DNA from: Porphyromonas circumdentaria
Lineage (GTDB): Bacteria; Bacteroidota; Bacteroidia; Bacteroidales; Porphyromonadaceae
Direction of reading: 5' to 3'
Length of the DNA stretch: 64,000 nucleotides
Assembly (NCBI RefSeq): GCF_900167105.1
Contig: NZ_FUXE01000008.1
Span: forward strand, 43,219 to 107,218
Made by a program: the position numbers and the translations under genes. Every line of letters starts with the position of its first letter. Positions within the stretch are counted from its first letter, which is position 1. This document shows, piece by piece, positions 1 through 8,944 of the stretch. The notes under the pieces were generated by a model. That model did no database searches, had not been told where the DNA came from, and saw only the letters and a program-made list of their open reading frames with translations.

Positions 1-552
1 CCGATTATTTACATCTACCGAGTCGAAAAGAATGTATTCATAGTCCAATTCGTGGCAAAACTCGGCAAGCACTTCTTCATTGGTACGTGGAGAGCGACAG
101 GCAAAAAGCACTCGGTGTACTCGATCTAAAATCATGCTGCCCGTACCCTCCAAGAACTTTCCTTTCTTCTCCCAATCGGTCAGATTGATAGTTTTGCGCA
201 CACCAGGCATTAAGGAGAGCATATTTACCGCCTGATGTTTACGCTCAAGCTGTCTGTTCTCTGCAAGCATGGGATAGAAGACCAACTCTCCCGTGCAGTG
301 CGTACTAAACCAGTTATTGGGGAATATGGAGTCGGGTGTATAAGGCTCGGGCGTATCTTGAATAATGATTACACGCACACCATTGGAGCGCAGTAATTGC
401 ACATAAGCATCGAACTCCTGCAAAGCCTTCTCTGCTACCTCGGCATCCTCTCCTCTTTTTTGGAAATAGTTATTGCCTGCCGTCTCTTCATTAAAAGCAA
501 ACTTGGCAGGACGGACCATTAAAACCGTGTCAGTGGTCTGTAAACGTTTCAT
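1..552 (-). CDS. ctlX: Citrulline hydrolase CtlX-type, 3' end outside window
   Basis: Arginine-deiminase/amidinotransferase-fold enzyme of the CtlX group, expected to hydrolyse citrulline to ornithine, CO2 and ammonia in the cytoplasm. The 184 codons present begin MKRLQTTDTVLMVRPAKF and contain VRPAKFAFNEETAGNNYFQ, TPDSIFPNNWFSTH (the Asp and Asn-Trp substrate loop) and FLEGTGSMILDR, all typical of this family. The catalytic His and Cys lie in the missing C-terminal part. The ATG sits 3 nt after the stop of rocD, so the two are co-transcribed. Together they would turn citrulline into ornithine and then glutamate semialdehyde. The family assignment is firm. The exact substrate (citrulline rather than dimethylarginine or arginine) rests on the family and on the rocD neighbour. 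Confidence 0.85.
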   Translation of the reverse strand, partial: MKRLQTTDTVLMVRPAKFAFNEETAGNNYFQKRGEDAEVAEKALQEFDAYVQLLRSNGVRVIIIQDTPEPYTPDSIFPNNWFSTHCTGELVFYPMLAENRQLERKHQAVNMLSLMPGVRKTINLTDWEKKGKFLEGTGSMILDRVHRVLFACRSPRTNEEVLAEFCHELDYEYILFDSVDVNNR

Positions 553-555
553 AAT

Positions 556-1788
556 CTATTCACTAAAAGAGAAGATGGAACGCTTAATAATATCAATTGC
601 TTCGCGCAACTCGGCCTCTGTAATTACAAGAGGGGGTGCAAAACGAATAATATGACCATGAGTAGGCTTAGCCAAAAGGCCATTTTCTGCCATTTTCTCA
701 CATACATTCCAAGCAACCTTCCCCTTGTAAGGTTTTATTACCACGGCATTCAAAAGACCTCTTCCTCTCACGGACTCTATCATGGGACTATCAATTTTCG
801 AAATTTCTTCTCGGAATATATTCCCTAAATACTCCGCTTTCTCTGTAAGATGTTCCTCTTTTACCACCGTTAAAGCAGCCATGGCAACGCGTGCGGCCAA
901 AGGAAATCCCCCGTACGTCGAGCCATGCTCTCCTGGCTGAATAGTAAGCATGATATCATCGTCTGCGAGTACTGCCGAGACGGGAATAACTCCCCCAGAG
1001 ATTGCTTTTCCCAAAAGTACAATATCGGGGCGTACCTCTTCATAGTCACAGCAGAGCATCCTACCCGTACGTGCTATTCCTGTCTGTATCTCATCGGCAA
1101 TGAAAAGTACATTGTACTCGCGACACAGTTCAAAGGTTTTTCTCAAATAACCATCGTCGGGCACAAAAACACCAGCCTCTCCTTGAATCGGTTCCATCAT
1201 AACCGCAGCCACATTTTCCCCCTCACGCTCCAATACTTCACGGAGGGCTTCTACATTATTATAAGGCACCTTCAAAAATCCTGGTGTATAGGGGCCATAA
1301 TCTGAATAGGAATCTGGGTCTGTACTCATCGAAACGATACTGACCGTACGCCCGTGAAAATTACCCTCACATACTATTATGAGGGCTTTTCCAGACTTTA
1401 TTCCTTTTTTGCGATATCCCCAGCGACGCGCCAGTTTGATACCTGTTTCTACCGCTTCTGCTCCACTGTTCATAGGGAGTACCTTATCGTATCCAAAATA
1501 ATGATGCATAAACTCCTCAAAAGGACCTAAACAATCATTATAAAAAGCTCGAGAAGTAAGGCATAGTTGCTCCGCTTGTTCCTTAAGGGCAGCTATAATT
1601 TTAGGATGACAATGCCCCTGATTCACGGCAGAGTAGGCCGATAAGAAATCGAAATATCTCTTACCATCAACATCCCAAAGGAAAGCCCCTTTACCTCGTG
1701 ACAACACCACAGGAAGGGGGTGATAATTATGAGCACCAAAACGATGCTCCTGCTCGATAAACTGATTTGCTTTTTCAGAAATATACAT
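556..1788 (-). CDS. rocD: Ornithine--oxo-acid aminotransferase
   Basis: PLP-dependent class III aminotransferase that moves the delta-amino group of ornithine to 2-oxoglutarate, giving glutamate semialdehyde. Visible motifs are [19 protein letters not shown], the PLP-contacting [15 protein letters not shown] and [15 protein letters not shown] with the Schiff-base lysine. The frame is open for 40 codons further upstream, but I chose the ATG at 1788 ([19 protein letters not shown]). It fits the family N-terminus and lies downstream of a consensus promoter. The length of 410 aa is normal. It is the first gene of a two-gene operon with ctlX. Confidence 0.93.
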   Translation of the reverse strand: MYISEKANQFIEQEHRFGAHNYHPLPVVLSRGKGAFLWDVDGKRYFDFLSAYSAVNQGHCHPKIIAALKEQAEQLCLTSRAFYNDCLGPFEEFMHHYFGYDKVLPMNSGAEAVETGIKLARRWGYRKKGIKSGKALIIVCEGNFHGRTVSIVSMSTDPDSYSDYGPYTPGFLKVPYNNVEALREVLEREGENVAAVMMEPIQGEAGVFVPDDGYLRKTFELCREYNVLFIADEIQTGIARTGRMLCCDYEEVRPDIVLLGKAISGGVIPVSAVLADDDIMLTIQPGEHGSTYGGFPLAARVAMAALTVVKEEHLTEKAEYLGNIFREEISKIDSPMIESVRGRGLLNAVVIKPYKGKVAWNVCEKMAENGLLAKPTHGHIIRFAPPLVITEAELREAIDIIKRSIFSFSE

Positions 1789-1864
1789 AACCCAATAGAG
1801 TTTTAAATGTGTAGAATCGTATATCAGGCCAGAAAAAAGAGAAAACTCTTTTAATCTATGCAAA

Positions 1865-1895
1865 CGAAAGTAGCTATTTTTAGATACAAAACAAA
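1865..1895 (-). promoter_or_regulatory. Promoter of rocD-ctlX
   Basis: On the minus strand a TTTG (1892-1895) is followed after 19 nt by TACTTTCG (1865-1872). This is the Bacteroidetes -33/-7 layout with TTCG in place of TTTG in the -7 box. It leaves a leader of roughly 70 nt before the rocD ATG at 1788 and supports that start. The rest of 1896-2072 shows no gene. Confidence 0.6.
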
Positions 1896-2072
1896 ATTTT
1901 CGAGTCAAAAGAAATCAACTTTTAAAAGCAAAAAAGATTTTTATCCTGCAAAGAGAACATCTATCCCCTCATTTAGGTAAAATTCTAAATAAAAGTCGAT
2001 GCAAGCAGAAAGTATCATAACAACTTCTAATTAGTCTCATAAAAAAGTAGATGAGAATTAAAAAAATCGAAG

Positions 2073-2080
2073 TAGATTTG
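2073..2080 (+). promoter_or_regulatory. Probable -7 box for the LRR protein gene
   Basis: TAGATTTG matches TAnnTTTG and lies about 60 nt before the ATG at 2142. I see no clear TTTG at the -33 position. Confidence 0.4.
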
Positions 2081-2141
2081 TGTCGTAAAAATGAGAAGTA
2101 AAACACTCATACAAAAACAAATGACACAAATAAAATAACTT

Positions 2142-3824
2142 ATGAAAAGAATTTTACTTTTTCTCTCGATTTTAATTATTGCTCTAACAAATGTTTGGGC
2201 TAAGAAATCTCTTTCTACTCCCCCTGTAGATGCACCTAAAATCACCTTAACAGTACAACCAGGCTCTGAGTTTTACATCGACTTTACAGGTTTGCCAGAT
2301 AAGGATATTACAATTTGGGTCGAATCTGATGGAGTACAAACACCAATAGAAGTTCCTAAAGGTGTCGAAGAAGGACAACTATTACAACTCCGCACCGTAA
2401 AGGACAATACTATTATCCTACACGGAGACATAACAAAAATGGCTATAGAGGCTCAGGACTCTCAAATATCGGAGCTAAACGCAGATAACAACAACTCTAT
2501 TCAAAGGGTGAGTTTATACCTAACGCCCATCTCAAAAGTTTCTTTTAGAGAGTGTAAAAATCTTGATCTTTTGTATGTAAGAGAATGTGCAACTTCTGAA
2601 ATAGATATAACAGGTTGTTCAAGCTTAGCAGAACTTAAGTGTAATGGAAACGAAGACCTCTCTGTCTTAGACATAACACAGTGCCCCGCATTAGAAGATT
2701 TAGAGTGTGAGGAGAATCAAATCGAAGTTTTAGATTTTTCCAATTGCCCTAAGATTAAAACTGTAAATGCAGCTTTTAATGCAATAAAAAGTTTGGATTT
2801 TAGCAACAACCCTCTTTTGGAACTATTAGATGTAGATTCTAATCAAATTGAAGACCTCAAAATAGATAAATGTACCTCTCTTAAAGAATTAATCATAGAG
2901 GACAATCAATTGACTTCTATCGATGTATCAAAAAACACTAAGTTGACTAAGTTACAAATAGGCGAAAATAGAATTCAAGAAGTAGATCTCACTGGCTTAA
3001 CAGAGCTTATCCGCTTCCACTGTCCCAAACAAGAGGGAGGAATGGAAAAAGTAGACTTGACTCCTTGTACAAAACTACAGTACGTAGTTACCTACGAAAA
3101 TAGGATGAAGGAGTTAAAACTCCCTGCCTCTGAAGATCTCCTAAGAATAGAATGTTATGATGAGGAGCTTAAAAGCTTGGATATTAGCAAGAACAAGAAT
3201 CTCACTGAACTTTTCTGTGAGAACAATAAAATAGAGAGTATCAATACAAAAGACCACCTCAAACTCCTCACATTCAGGGCAAGAAATAATCCTCTTAAAT
3301 CTCTTGATTTATCTAACTCTCCTGATCTCGTACGCTTAGAAATGAAAGGTACCCCAAGTCTTTCCGAAATAAAAGTTGCCCCTGAGCTCAAAAAAGCTAA
3401 CTGGATTGAGTTGAACGGATGCAAGTTGGATGCGTGTGCTATTGACTTCGTAGTTAAAGCTCTTAACGACACTTTTGTAGAAGAACAACCTAACTTGAAA
3501 AAGCTCTTCATAGCCAACAACCCTGGTACTGCTACATGCAATACAAAAGCGGCTACCGATAAGCACTGGGTGGTAGATGCACAAGGCGATGGTACAGGGT
3601 GCCCACAATCTACCCTCCAACCTATCCTTGACAACATCGTAATAGGAGCTACCAGCAAAGGTGCTTATATCTACTCTGATATTGCTGTAGAGACTACTGT
3701 ATACACTGTTGCTGGCGAAGTTGCGACTCGTGCAATTGTAGAGGGTGCGACTCTCCTTCCACTTGCTCAAGGCTCTTACATCGTACAGGCTGGAAACAAA
3801 GCTAAGAAAATAATCGTTCAATAA
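2142..3824 (+). CDS. Secreted leucine-rich-repeat protein with type IX-like sorting tail
   Basis: The 560-aa protein starts with a signal peptide (MKRILLFLSILIIALTNVWA). From about residue 120 to 430 it carries short LRR units of about 21 residues of the form LxxLxCxxNxLxxLDxSxNxxL, for example LKELIIEDNQLTSIDVSKN. The last 65 residues (VYTVAGEVATRAIV to KAKKIIVQ) look like a type A C-terminal sorting domain of the Por/type IX secretion system, ending in the usual basic-hydrophobic KKIIV. It is therefore probably exported to the cell surface or released. Ligand and role are unknown; related LRR proteins act as adhesins. It stands alone and is followed by its own terminator. Confidence 0.8.
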   Translation: MKRILLFLSILIIALTNVWAKKSLSTPPVDAPKITLTVQPGSEFYIDFTGLPDKDITIWVESDGVQTPIEVPKGVEEGQLLQLRTVKDNTIILHGDITKMAIEAQDSQISELNADNNNSIQRVSLYLTPISKVSFRECKNLDLLYVRECATSEIDITGCSSLAELKCNGNEDLSVLDITQCPALEDLECEENQIEVLDFSNCPKIKTVNAAFNAIKSLDFSNNPLLELLDVDSNQIEDLKIDKCTSLKELIIEDNQLTSIDVSKNTKLTKLQIGENRIQEVDLTGLTELIRFHCPKQEGGMEKVDLTPCTKLQYVVTYENRMKELKLPASEDLLRIECYDEELKSLDISKNKNLTELFCENNKIESINTKDHLKLLTFRARNNPLKSLDLSNSPDLVRLEMKGTPSLSEIKVAPELKKANWIELNGCKLDACAIDFVVKALNDTFVEEQPNLKKLFIANNPGTATCNTKAATDKHWVVDAQGDGTGCPQSTLQPILDNIVIGATSKGAYIYSDIAVETTVYTVAGEVATRAIVEGATLLPLAQGSYIVQAGNKAKKIIVQ

Positions 3825-3876
3825 TCAATAATCGCACATGGTACGTTAGATAAACACCACTCCGATTATAGAGAAA

Positions 3877-3909
3877 GGCAGGTAGCAAACATCGTTACCT
3901 GCCTTTTTT
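3877..3909 (+). terminator. Intrinsic terminator after LRR gene
   Basis: GGCAGGTA (3877-3884) pairs with TACCTGCC (3896-3903), followed by six T. The hairpin lies between two convergent genes and may also slow minus-strand transcription. Confidence 0.8.
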
Positions 3910-3944
3910 GTTTCACGGCAAAAGGTAGAAATAAGAAAAGGTAT

Positions 3945-4526
3945 TCAAAGCAAACTCTTATACCTGTTCTTAAAAAGATTGGGAGTTAAGACAAAGAGTT
4001 TGCCATAGAGCAGATCTACCTCTATTCCGTGCGACATATTCGCATAAAAACGCTTAGAACACTGCTTCGCCCAATTATCCCTCGCCATTGACACATAGAG
4101 TATCGTCGGCTCTTCGGAAAGGACTCTCTCGGAAAAGAGGTCTGTAACTTTATCGACGATGACCAAATGGAACAACTCTTGCTCTGAATAGGGACCATAG
4201 GCATGTTCCCTCAGAGTGTTTTCCGTTACAGGCTCCAATAAACCCAATAACCTTTGAAACAGAGGCTCCTCTCCCTTATAAAGAATATCCACAATAGGAT
4301 AGTGTGCCATGATGCGGTAGAGCAAGAGTGCCTCTCGCTCTTTGATTGTTTTCTTGCGAGAGGCAACCCATGAGGGGGTATCCAGAATATTCTCATAAGC
4401 AGTATAGCACGCTCTCTCCTCTACAACACGAGTTAAGAGGGTAAATGCAAAGGGAGAATGCACACCATGTCCACCACGACAAAAGCATCTTCTAAACGTT
4501 TGTTGCAATAGCCTTATTCCTCTCAT
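3945..4526 (-). CDS. Methyltransferase-like protein (HGVHSPF family)
   Basis: The 193-aa protein starts with MRGIRLLQQTFRRCF and the stretch GGHGVHSPFAF. That stretch is characteristic of a Bacteroidetes family usually annotated as class I SAM-dependent methyltransferase or O-methyltransferase-like. It is shorter than usual for the family (about 240-260 aa), and I cannot see a convincing glycine-rich SAM loop. It may be a reduced or inactive member. The ATG overlaps the stop of the upstream DUF454 gene (ATGA at 4523-4526), so translation is coupled. Confidence 0.6.
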   Translation of the reverse strand: MRGIRLLQQTFRRCFCRGGHGVHSPFAFTLLTRVVEERACYTAYENILDTPSWVASRKKTIKEREALLLYRIMAHYPIVDILYKGEEPLFQRLLGLLEPVTENTLREHAYGPYSEQELFHLVIVDKVTDLFSERVLSEEPTILYVSMARDNWAKQCSKRFYANMSHGIEVDLLYGKLFVLTPNLFKNRYKSLL

Positions 4527-4981
4527 TTATGCTCTTCGCTTTGTTTCAATCTCTTTTTATAAGCATCATATTGCTCTTTATAGCCCTCCAACTCCTCTCG
4601 TTGTATACTTCTTAGGCAGGCAATATGTATTGTAACTCCCGAACCTATAGCAAAAAGGAGCATACGTACCCACCAAGAGGCAATAAAAAGGGAGGAAATA
4701 AAGAGAGAAACCCAAAGAAATAGAAAAATCTTCCACTTAATACCCTTAGGAATTGCGTGACTTACCCAGTAGGAATAGATCTTAAACCCAAATAAAGGGT
4801 GCGAGAGAAGCCATCGGTATGCCGTGCGAGAAGAGCGAGCGAAACAATACGCAGCAAGCAACATAAAGGGAGTAGTCGGCAAAACTGGAAGAAATGCCCC
4901 CAATATACCCAATAGGAGAGCCAGGCAACCAGCCACGAGAAAAAAGATTCTGCGAAGGGAGTACTTTGAGCCTGTTACCAC
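4523..4981 (-). CDS. DUF454 family inner-membrane protein (YbaN-like)
   Basis: Small membrane protein with the DUF454 signature LLGILGAFLPVLPTTPFMLLAAYCFARSS, here interrupted by nothing unusual, followed by the conserved W-L-hydrophobic HPLFG and two further hydrophobic segments. Its function is unknown. The frame is open up to 5260 with ATG codons at 5071 and 5260. I prefer the GTG at 4981 because it gives the normal family N-terminus and lies just downstream of a TACATTTG promoter box. An ATG start at 5071 (182 aa) remains possible. It is coupled to the following gene through an ATGA overlap. Confidence 0.75.
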   Translation of the reverse strand: MVTGSKYSLRRIFFLVAGCLALLLGILGAFLPVLPTTPFMLLAAYCFARSSRTAYRWLLSHPLFGFKIYSYWVSHAIPKGIKWKIFLFLWVSLFISSLFIASWWVRMLLFAIGSGVTIHIACLRSIQREELEGYKEQYDAYKKRLKQSEEHK

Positions 4982-5007
4982 GTCGTTTTGATTGACAATA
5001 TCCGATG

Positions 5008-5015
5008 CAAATGTA
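5008..5015 (-). promoter_or_regulatory. Probable -7 box for the DUF454 operon
   Basis: The minus strand reads TACATTTG, a perfect TAnnTTTG, about 27 nt before the GTG at 4981. It lies inside the longer open frame and is the main argument for the shorter protein. Confidence 0.45.
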
Positions 5016-5201
5016 CAATAAAAAGGGCGTATAACATCGTAAGTAAGCACAACTCTACGAGAGTGTCTCATAACATTGCATTTCGCAAAAGCTTCCAACG
5101 AAAAAACATAGCCCTTCAAACACAAGAGAATTGCTGTAAAAACTTCATAGACCGAAGATAAAAGTAGTTTTCTCCTTTCTATAAATCCTTTTGCACTCAA
5201 A

Positions 5202-5298
5202 CAAATCTCTATTTGCAGATTGCGTATATATATATTTAGATTACGTTTATATATACGCAATCTACGTTTTTATATATGCAATCTACAAATAGAGATTT
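5202..5298. repeat. AT-rich palindromic repeat cluster R1
   Basis: Two 21-nt arms in inverted orientation (5203-5223 and 5278-5298) differ at one position. They enclose a second nested inverted repeat, GATTGCGTATATA (5218-5230) against TATATACGCAATC. The first arm shares the 20-mer CAAATCTCTATTTGCAGATT with cluster R3 at 46488. It does not code for a believable protein. It could be a MITE-like element or a multi-site binding region. Confidence 0.7.
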
Positions 5299-5589
5299 AC
5301 ACAAAAAGAATGTTGTTTTTATTCGTTAGCTATCGTTTTTTCCCTCCGCAGAGAATAAAAGATTGTCCCCCAAAATGCTTACGAGCTCTTAGAAGAAAGT
5401 TAGAAAACAGAACCCCAATAAGCAGGCATTAAATAACAATAATAAGACAAGAGTGTTTCCACACACATCCTCTTGAGAGAGCTCTTATCTGGCTCTAAGA
5501 GGTTTCTCTTTTTTACACCCATAGTCCAGAGAGATTTCTTTTTTAGATACAACCTATCAAGGGAGATTATATTCAAGCCATTTTTTGAG
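5299..5589. other. Gap before lepA
   Basis: I see no gene here. The stretch contains one hairpin followed by a T-rich run (5469-5514, listed separately), otherwise AT-rich sequence leading into the lepA promoter. Confidence 0.5.
5469..5514 (+). terminator. Terminator-like hairpin upstream of lepA
   Basis: CCTCTT-N-AGAGC can pair with GCTCTAAGAGG (5492-5502), followed by TTTCTCTTTTTT. No forward gene ends before it. It may terminate a short unrecognised RNA, or it may be a chance structure. Confidence 0.35.
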
Positions 5590-5597
5590 TAACTTTG
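5590..5597 (+). promoter_or_regulatory. -7 box of lepA
   Basis: TAACTTTG matches TAnnTTTG, 36 nt before the lepA ATG. No good -33 TTTG is visible. Confidence 0.55.
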
Positions 5598-5633
5598 TAG
5601 AGTATTATTTATTTAAGTTATAGCTCATTCTCA

Positions 5634-7421
5634 ATGAAAAATATCCGTAACTTCTGTATTATAGCTCACATTGACCACGGAAAAAGTACCCTTGCCGATC
5701 GCCTTTTGGAGATTACCGACACAGTCTCGGGCAAAGATTTACAGGCACAAGTACTTGACAATATGGACTTGGAGCGTGAGAGAGGTATAACAATCAAAAG
5801 CCATGCTATACAGATGGAGTATAAACAGGGCGGAGAAACCTATATCCTCAACCTGATAGACACTCCAGGACACGTGGACTTCAGCTACGAAGTCTCTCGT
5901 TCTATTGCTGCCTGCGAGGGAGCTCTTCTCGTAGTAGATGCCTCACAAGGAATCCAAGCACAGACCATATCTAACCTTTACATGGCTATTGAGAATGACC
6001 TTACGATAATCCCCGTTATCAATAAGATTGACCTGCCAAGTGCCAATCCCGAAGAGGTGGAAGACCAAATCGTAGACCTTTTGGGAGAAGATGCCGAGCA
6101 TATCATCCGAGCAAGCGGAAAGACTGGCGAGGGGGTAGCCAACATACTCAAAGCTATCGTAGAGCGTGTGCCTGCTCCGAAAGGGGACCCCGATGCTCCA
6201 TTACAGTGTCTTGTTTTTGACTCCGTCTTCAACCAATTCCGCGGTATTATAGCCTATTATAAGGTTGTAAACGGAAGTATCAAGACGGGAGATAAGGTTA
6301 AATTTATCGCCACCAATATGGAGTACGAAGCCGATGAGGTAGGGGTACTCAAGCTGGATATGGCTCCTCGCTCGGAAGTAAAGACGGGAGACGTAGGATA
6401 CATTATATCGGGTATCAAAACAAGTAGTGAGGTAAGAGTCGGTGATACTATAACGCACATCGAACGACCTGCAAAAGAGGCCATTGAGGGATTTGAAGAG
6501 GTTAAACCAATGGTCTTTGCGGGTGTTTATCCTATCGAGACCGAAGACTTTGAAAATCTTCGCTCTTCGCTCGAAAAACTGCAATTAAATGACGCCTCTC
6601 TCACTTTCACCCCCGAGAGTTCTGCGGCTTTGGGCTTCGGCTTCCGATGTGGCTTTCTGGGGCTTTTGCATATGGAAATCATACAAGACCGTCTGGATAG
6701 AGAGTTTGGAATGAACGTTATTACCACTGTTCCCAACGTTTCTTACAACGTGTATGACAAAAAGGGGAAAATGTTAGAAGTACACAACCCATCGGGACTT
6801 CCTGACATTGCCTCTATCGACCATATCGAAGAGCCCTACATACGAGCTACTATAATAACACAAGCCGCCTATATAGGGCCGATTATATCGCTCTGTATGG
6901 ACAAGAGAGGTATCCTCATCAAACAAGAATTCATTACAGGGAACCGCGTAGAAGTTATTTTCGATATGCCCTTGGGAGAAATCGTTATCGACTTTTACGA
7001 CAAGTTGAAGAGTATCTCTCGTGGATATGCCTCTTTTGACTATCATATCAGCGACTTTAGACCCTCTAAACTCATCAAGCTCGATATTCTTCTCAACGGT
7101 GAGCCAGTAGATGCGCTCTCTACCCTTACCCACGTAGACAATAGTGTTACTTTCGGACGCCGCATGTGCGAGAAACTCAAAGAATTGATTCCCCGCCAGC
7201 AGTTCGACATCGCTATACAAGCCGCCATCGGTGCCAAAATCATAGCCCGCGAAACTATAAAAGCGGTGCGCAAAGATGTTACAGCCAAGTGTTACGGAGG
7301 GGATATATCTCGTAAAAGAAAGCTTTTGGAAAAGCAGAAAGAGGGTAAAAAACGCATGAAACAAATCGGAACTGTAGAGGTACCGCAAAAGGCTTTCTTG
7401 GCAGTGCTTAAGTTGGACTAA
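5634..7421 (+). CDS. lepA: Elongation factor 4 (LepA), ribosome-associated GTPase
   Basis: Translational GTPase that acts on stalled or misaligned ribosomes. The 595-aa protein has the full set of G motifs: AHIDHGKST near residue 11, [14 protein letters not shown] near 80 and NKID near 133. It also has the LepA-specific C-terminal domain ending [21 protein letters not shown]. The length is normal. It is the first gene of a forward run with dnaB 20 nt downstream, then mtaB and a glycosyltransferase, all with short gaps. Confidence 0.97.
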   Translation: MKNIRNFCIIAHIDHGKSTLADRLLEITDTVSGKDLQAQVLDNMDLERERGITIKSHAIQMEYKQGGETYILNLIDTPGHVDFSYEVSRSIAACEGALLVVDASQGIQAQTISNLYMAIENDLTIIPVINKIDLPSANPEEVEDQIVDLLGEDAEHIIRASGKTGEGVANILKAIVERVPAPKGDPDAPLQCLVFDSVFNQFRGIIAYYKVVNGSIKTGDKVKFIATNMEYEADEVGVLKLDMAPRSEVKTGDVGYIISGIKTSSEVRVGDTITHIERPAKEAIEGFEEVKPMVFAGVYPIETEDFENLRSSLEKLQLNDASLTFTPESSAALGFGFRCGFLGLLHMEIIQDRLDREFGMNVITTVPNVSYNVYDKKGKMLEVHNPSGLPDIASIDHIEEPYIRATIITQAAYIGPIISLCMDKRGILIKQEFITGNRVEVIFDMPLGEIVIDFYDKLKSISRGYASFDYHISDFRPSKLIKLDILLNGEPVDALSTLTHVDNSVTFGRRMCEKLKELIPRQQFDIAIQAAIGAKIIARETIKAVRKDVTAKCYGGDISRKRKLLEKQKEGKKRMKQIGTVEVPQKAFLAVLKLD

Positions 7422-7441
7422 CCCCTTGCCTATCTAATTCC

Positions 7442-8935
7442 ATGACAGAGAAAAAATTATCTCCCAAGGATAAGAAGAAAAAAGGGGCATCTGCCTCTAT
7501 ACAATCTTCTTTAGAAGGGCGCATCCCTCCACAGGCTATCGAGATGGAGCGTGCGGTCTTGGGGGCGGTTATGAGCGAGAAAGATGCTTACAGTTCTATT
7601 GCCTCTACACTCTCTCCCGAGTCTTTCTACGTTCATGCACACGAGCTTATCTATGAAGCTATCCGCTCTCTCGAGCAGCAACAAAAGCCGATAGATATGC
7701 TTACGGTAACCGAGGAGCTACGAAGAACAGAAAATCTGGAATCAGTAGGTGGTGCTGCCTACATCGCAGAACTTACCATGAACATCGGGGGAGCTGCCAA
7801 CCTCGACTACCATGCCCATATCGTAGCCAATAAAGCATTAAGCCGCAATCTTATATCCTATGCTTCTGAGGTAGTAACCCAAGCCTACGAAGACTCTCTC
7901 GAGGTAGACGTACAGATGCAGGAAGCCGAGGCTAAACTCTTCGAACTCTCTCGTCGCAATATGCAAAAAGACTTTAGTCGTGCCGATAGTCTTACAGCTC
8001 TTGCCATCGATGAGATAATGGAAGCGGCAAACAAAGCAGACGGTATCAGTGGTATCGCCACAGGATTTCCGGGTATTGACAAAATCACCTCGGGTTGGCA
8101 AAACTCCGATCTCATTATTATCGCCGCACGTCCTGCAATGGGGAAGACCGCCTTTGTCCTCTCTATGGCCAAACATATCGCCATAGACCAAGGTATCCCC
8201 ACAGCTGTTTTCAACTTGGAAATGAGTAATCTCCAAATCATAAAGAGAATTATGAGTAATGTTTGCGAGATAGAGGGCAATAAGTTGAAAAGCGGACGTC
8301 TGGAAGAGCATGAGTGGGCACAACTCAATGCCAAGATTTCTCAAATAGAGGAGAAGCCTTTGTTCATCGACGATACCTCGGGGCTATCTATCTTTGAGTT
8401 CCGCAGCAAAGCTCGTCGTCTGGTCAAAGAGCATGGTGTACGTATAATAATAGTAGACTACTTGCAGCTTATGAGTGCCAGCGGTATGGGTTTGGGCAAT
8501 CGAGAGCAGGAGGTAAGTACCATCTCTCGTTCGCTTAAGATCTTGGCCAAAGAACTTAACATCCCGATTATAGCCCTTTCACAGCTGAACCGAGCTGTAG
8601 AAACACGTCAGGGAGATGCCAATAGTAAACGCCCACAGCTCTCTGACCTCCGTGAGTCTGGAGCGATAGAACAAGATGCCGATATGGTTTGTTTTATTCA
8701 CAGACCAGAAGTGTATCACATATATACAGACCCCGAAGACAATAGTTCCACCAAAGGAGTTGCCTACTTTATCATAGCCAAACATCGTAACGGTGCTACG
8801 GGCGATGTGAAACTTGCTTTCCGTGGAGAGTATGCCAAGTTTGCCCCCCTTGAGAGTTTGGGTATTATCAACTATGAAAGCTCTCTCAACAGTAGCAACT
8901 TCCCCTCTTTCTCTATAGACAATACTCCGTTCTAA
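7442..8935 (+). CDS. dnaB: Replicative DNA helicase DnaB
   Basis: Hexameric helicase that unwinds DNA at the replication fork. The 497-aa protein shows the N-terminal DnaB domain (PPQAIEMERAVLGAVM), Walker A ARPAMGKTA near residue 231, Walker B-type IIIVDYLQLM, and the DnaB motif LSQLNRAVETR followed by PQLSDLRESGAIEQDAD. The first 25 residues are a Lys/Ser-rich extension common in Bacteroidetes. No intein is present. Confidence 0.97.
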   Translation: MTEKKLSPKDKKKKGASASIQSSLEGRIPPQAIEMERAVLGAVMSEKDAYSSIASTLSPESFYVHAHELIYEAIRSLEQQQKPIDMLTVTEELRRTENLESVGGAAYIAELTMNIGGAANLDYHAHIVANKALSRNLISYASEVVTQAYEDSLEVDVQMQEAEAKLFELSRRNMQKDFSRADSLTALAIDEIMEAANKADGISGIATGFPGIDKITSGWQNSDLIIIAARPAMGKTAFVLSMAKHIAIDQGIPTAVFNLEMSNLQIIKRIMSNVCEIEGNKLKSGRLEEHEWAQLNAKISQIEEKPLFIDDTSGLSIFEFRSKARRLVKEHGVRIIIVDYLQLMSASGMGLGNREQEVSTISRSLKILAKELNIPIIALSQLNRAVETRQGDANSKRPQLSDLRESGAIEQDADMVCFIHRPEVYHIYTDPEDNSSTKGVAYFIIAKHRNGATGDVKLAFRGEYAKFAPLESLGIINYESSLNSSNFPSFSIDNTPF

Positions 8936-8944
8936 CAACATAAA

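Noticed and set aside
5220..5432. 70-codon frame starting in repeat R1
   Set aside because: The first 25 residues are a translation of the palindromic repeat (IYIFRLRLYIRNLRFYI); nothing protein-like follows.
6201..7388. Long open frames on the minus strand inside lepA (127 and 204 codons), and similar ones inside dnaB, ileS, parC and etfB
   Set aside because: They mirror strongly coding genes, have no recognisable domains or promoters, and are explained by codon composition of the real gene.
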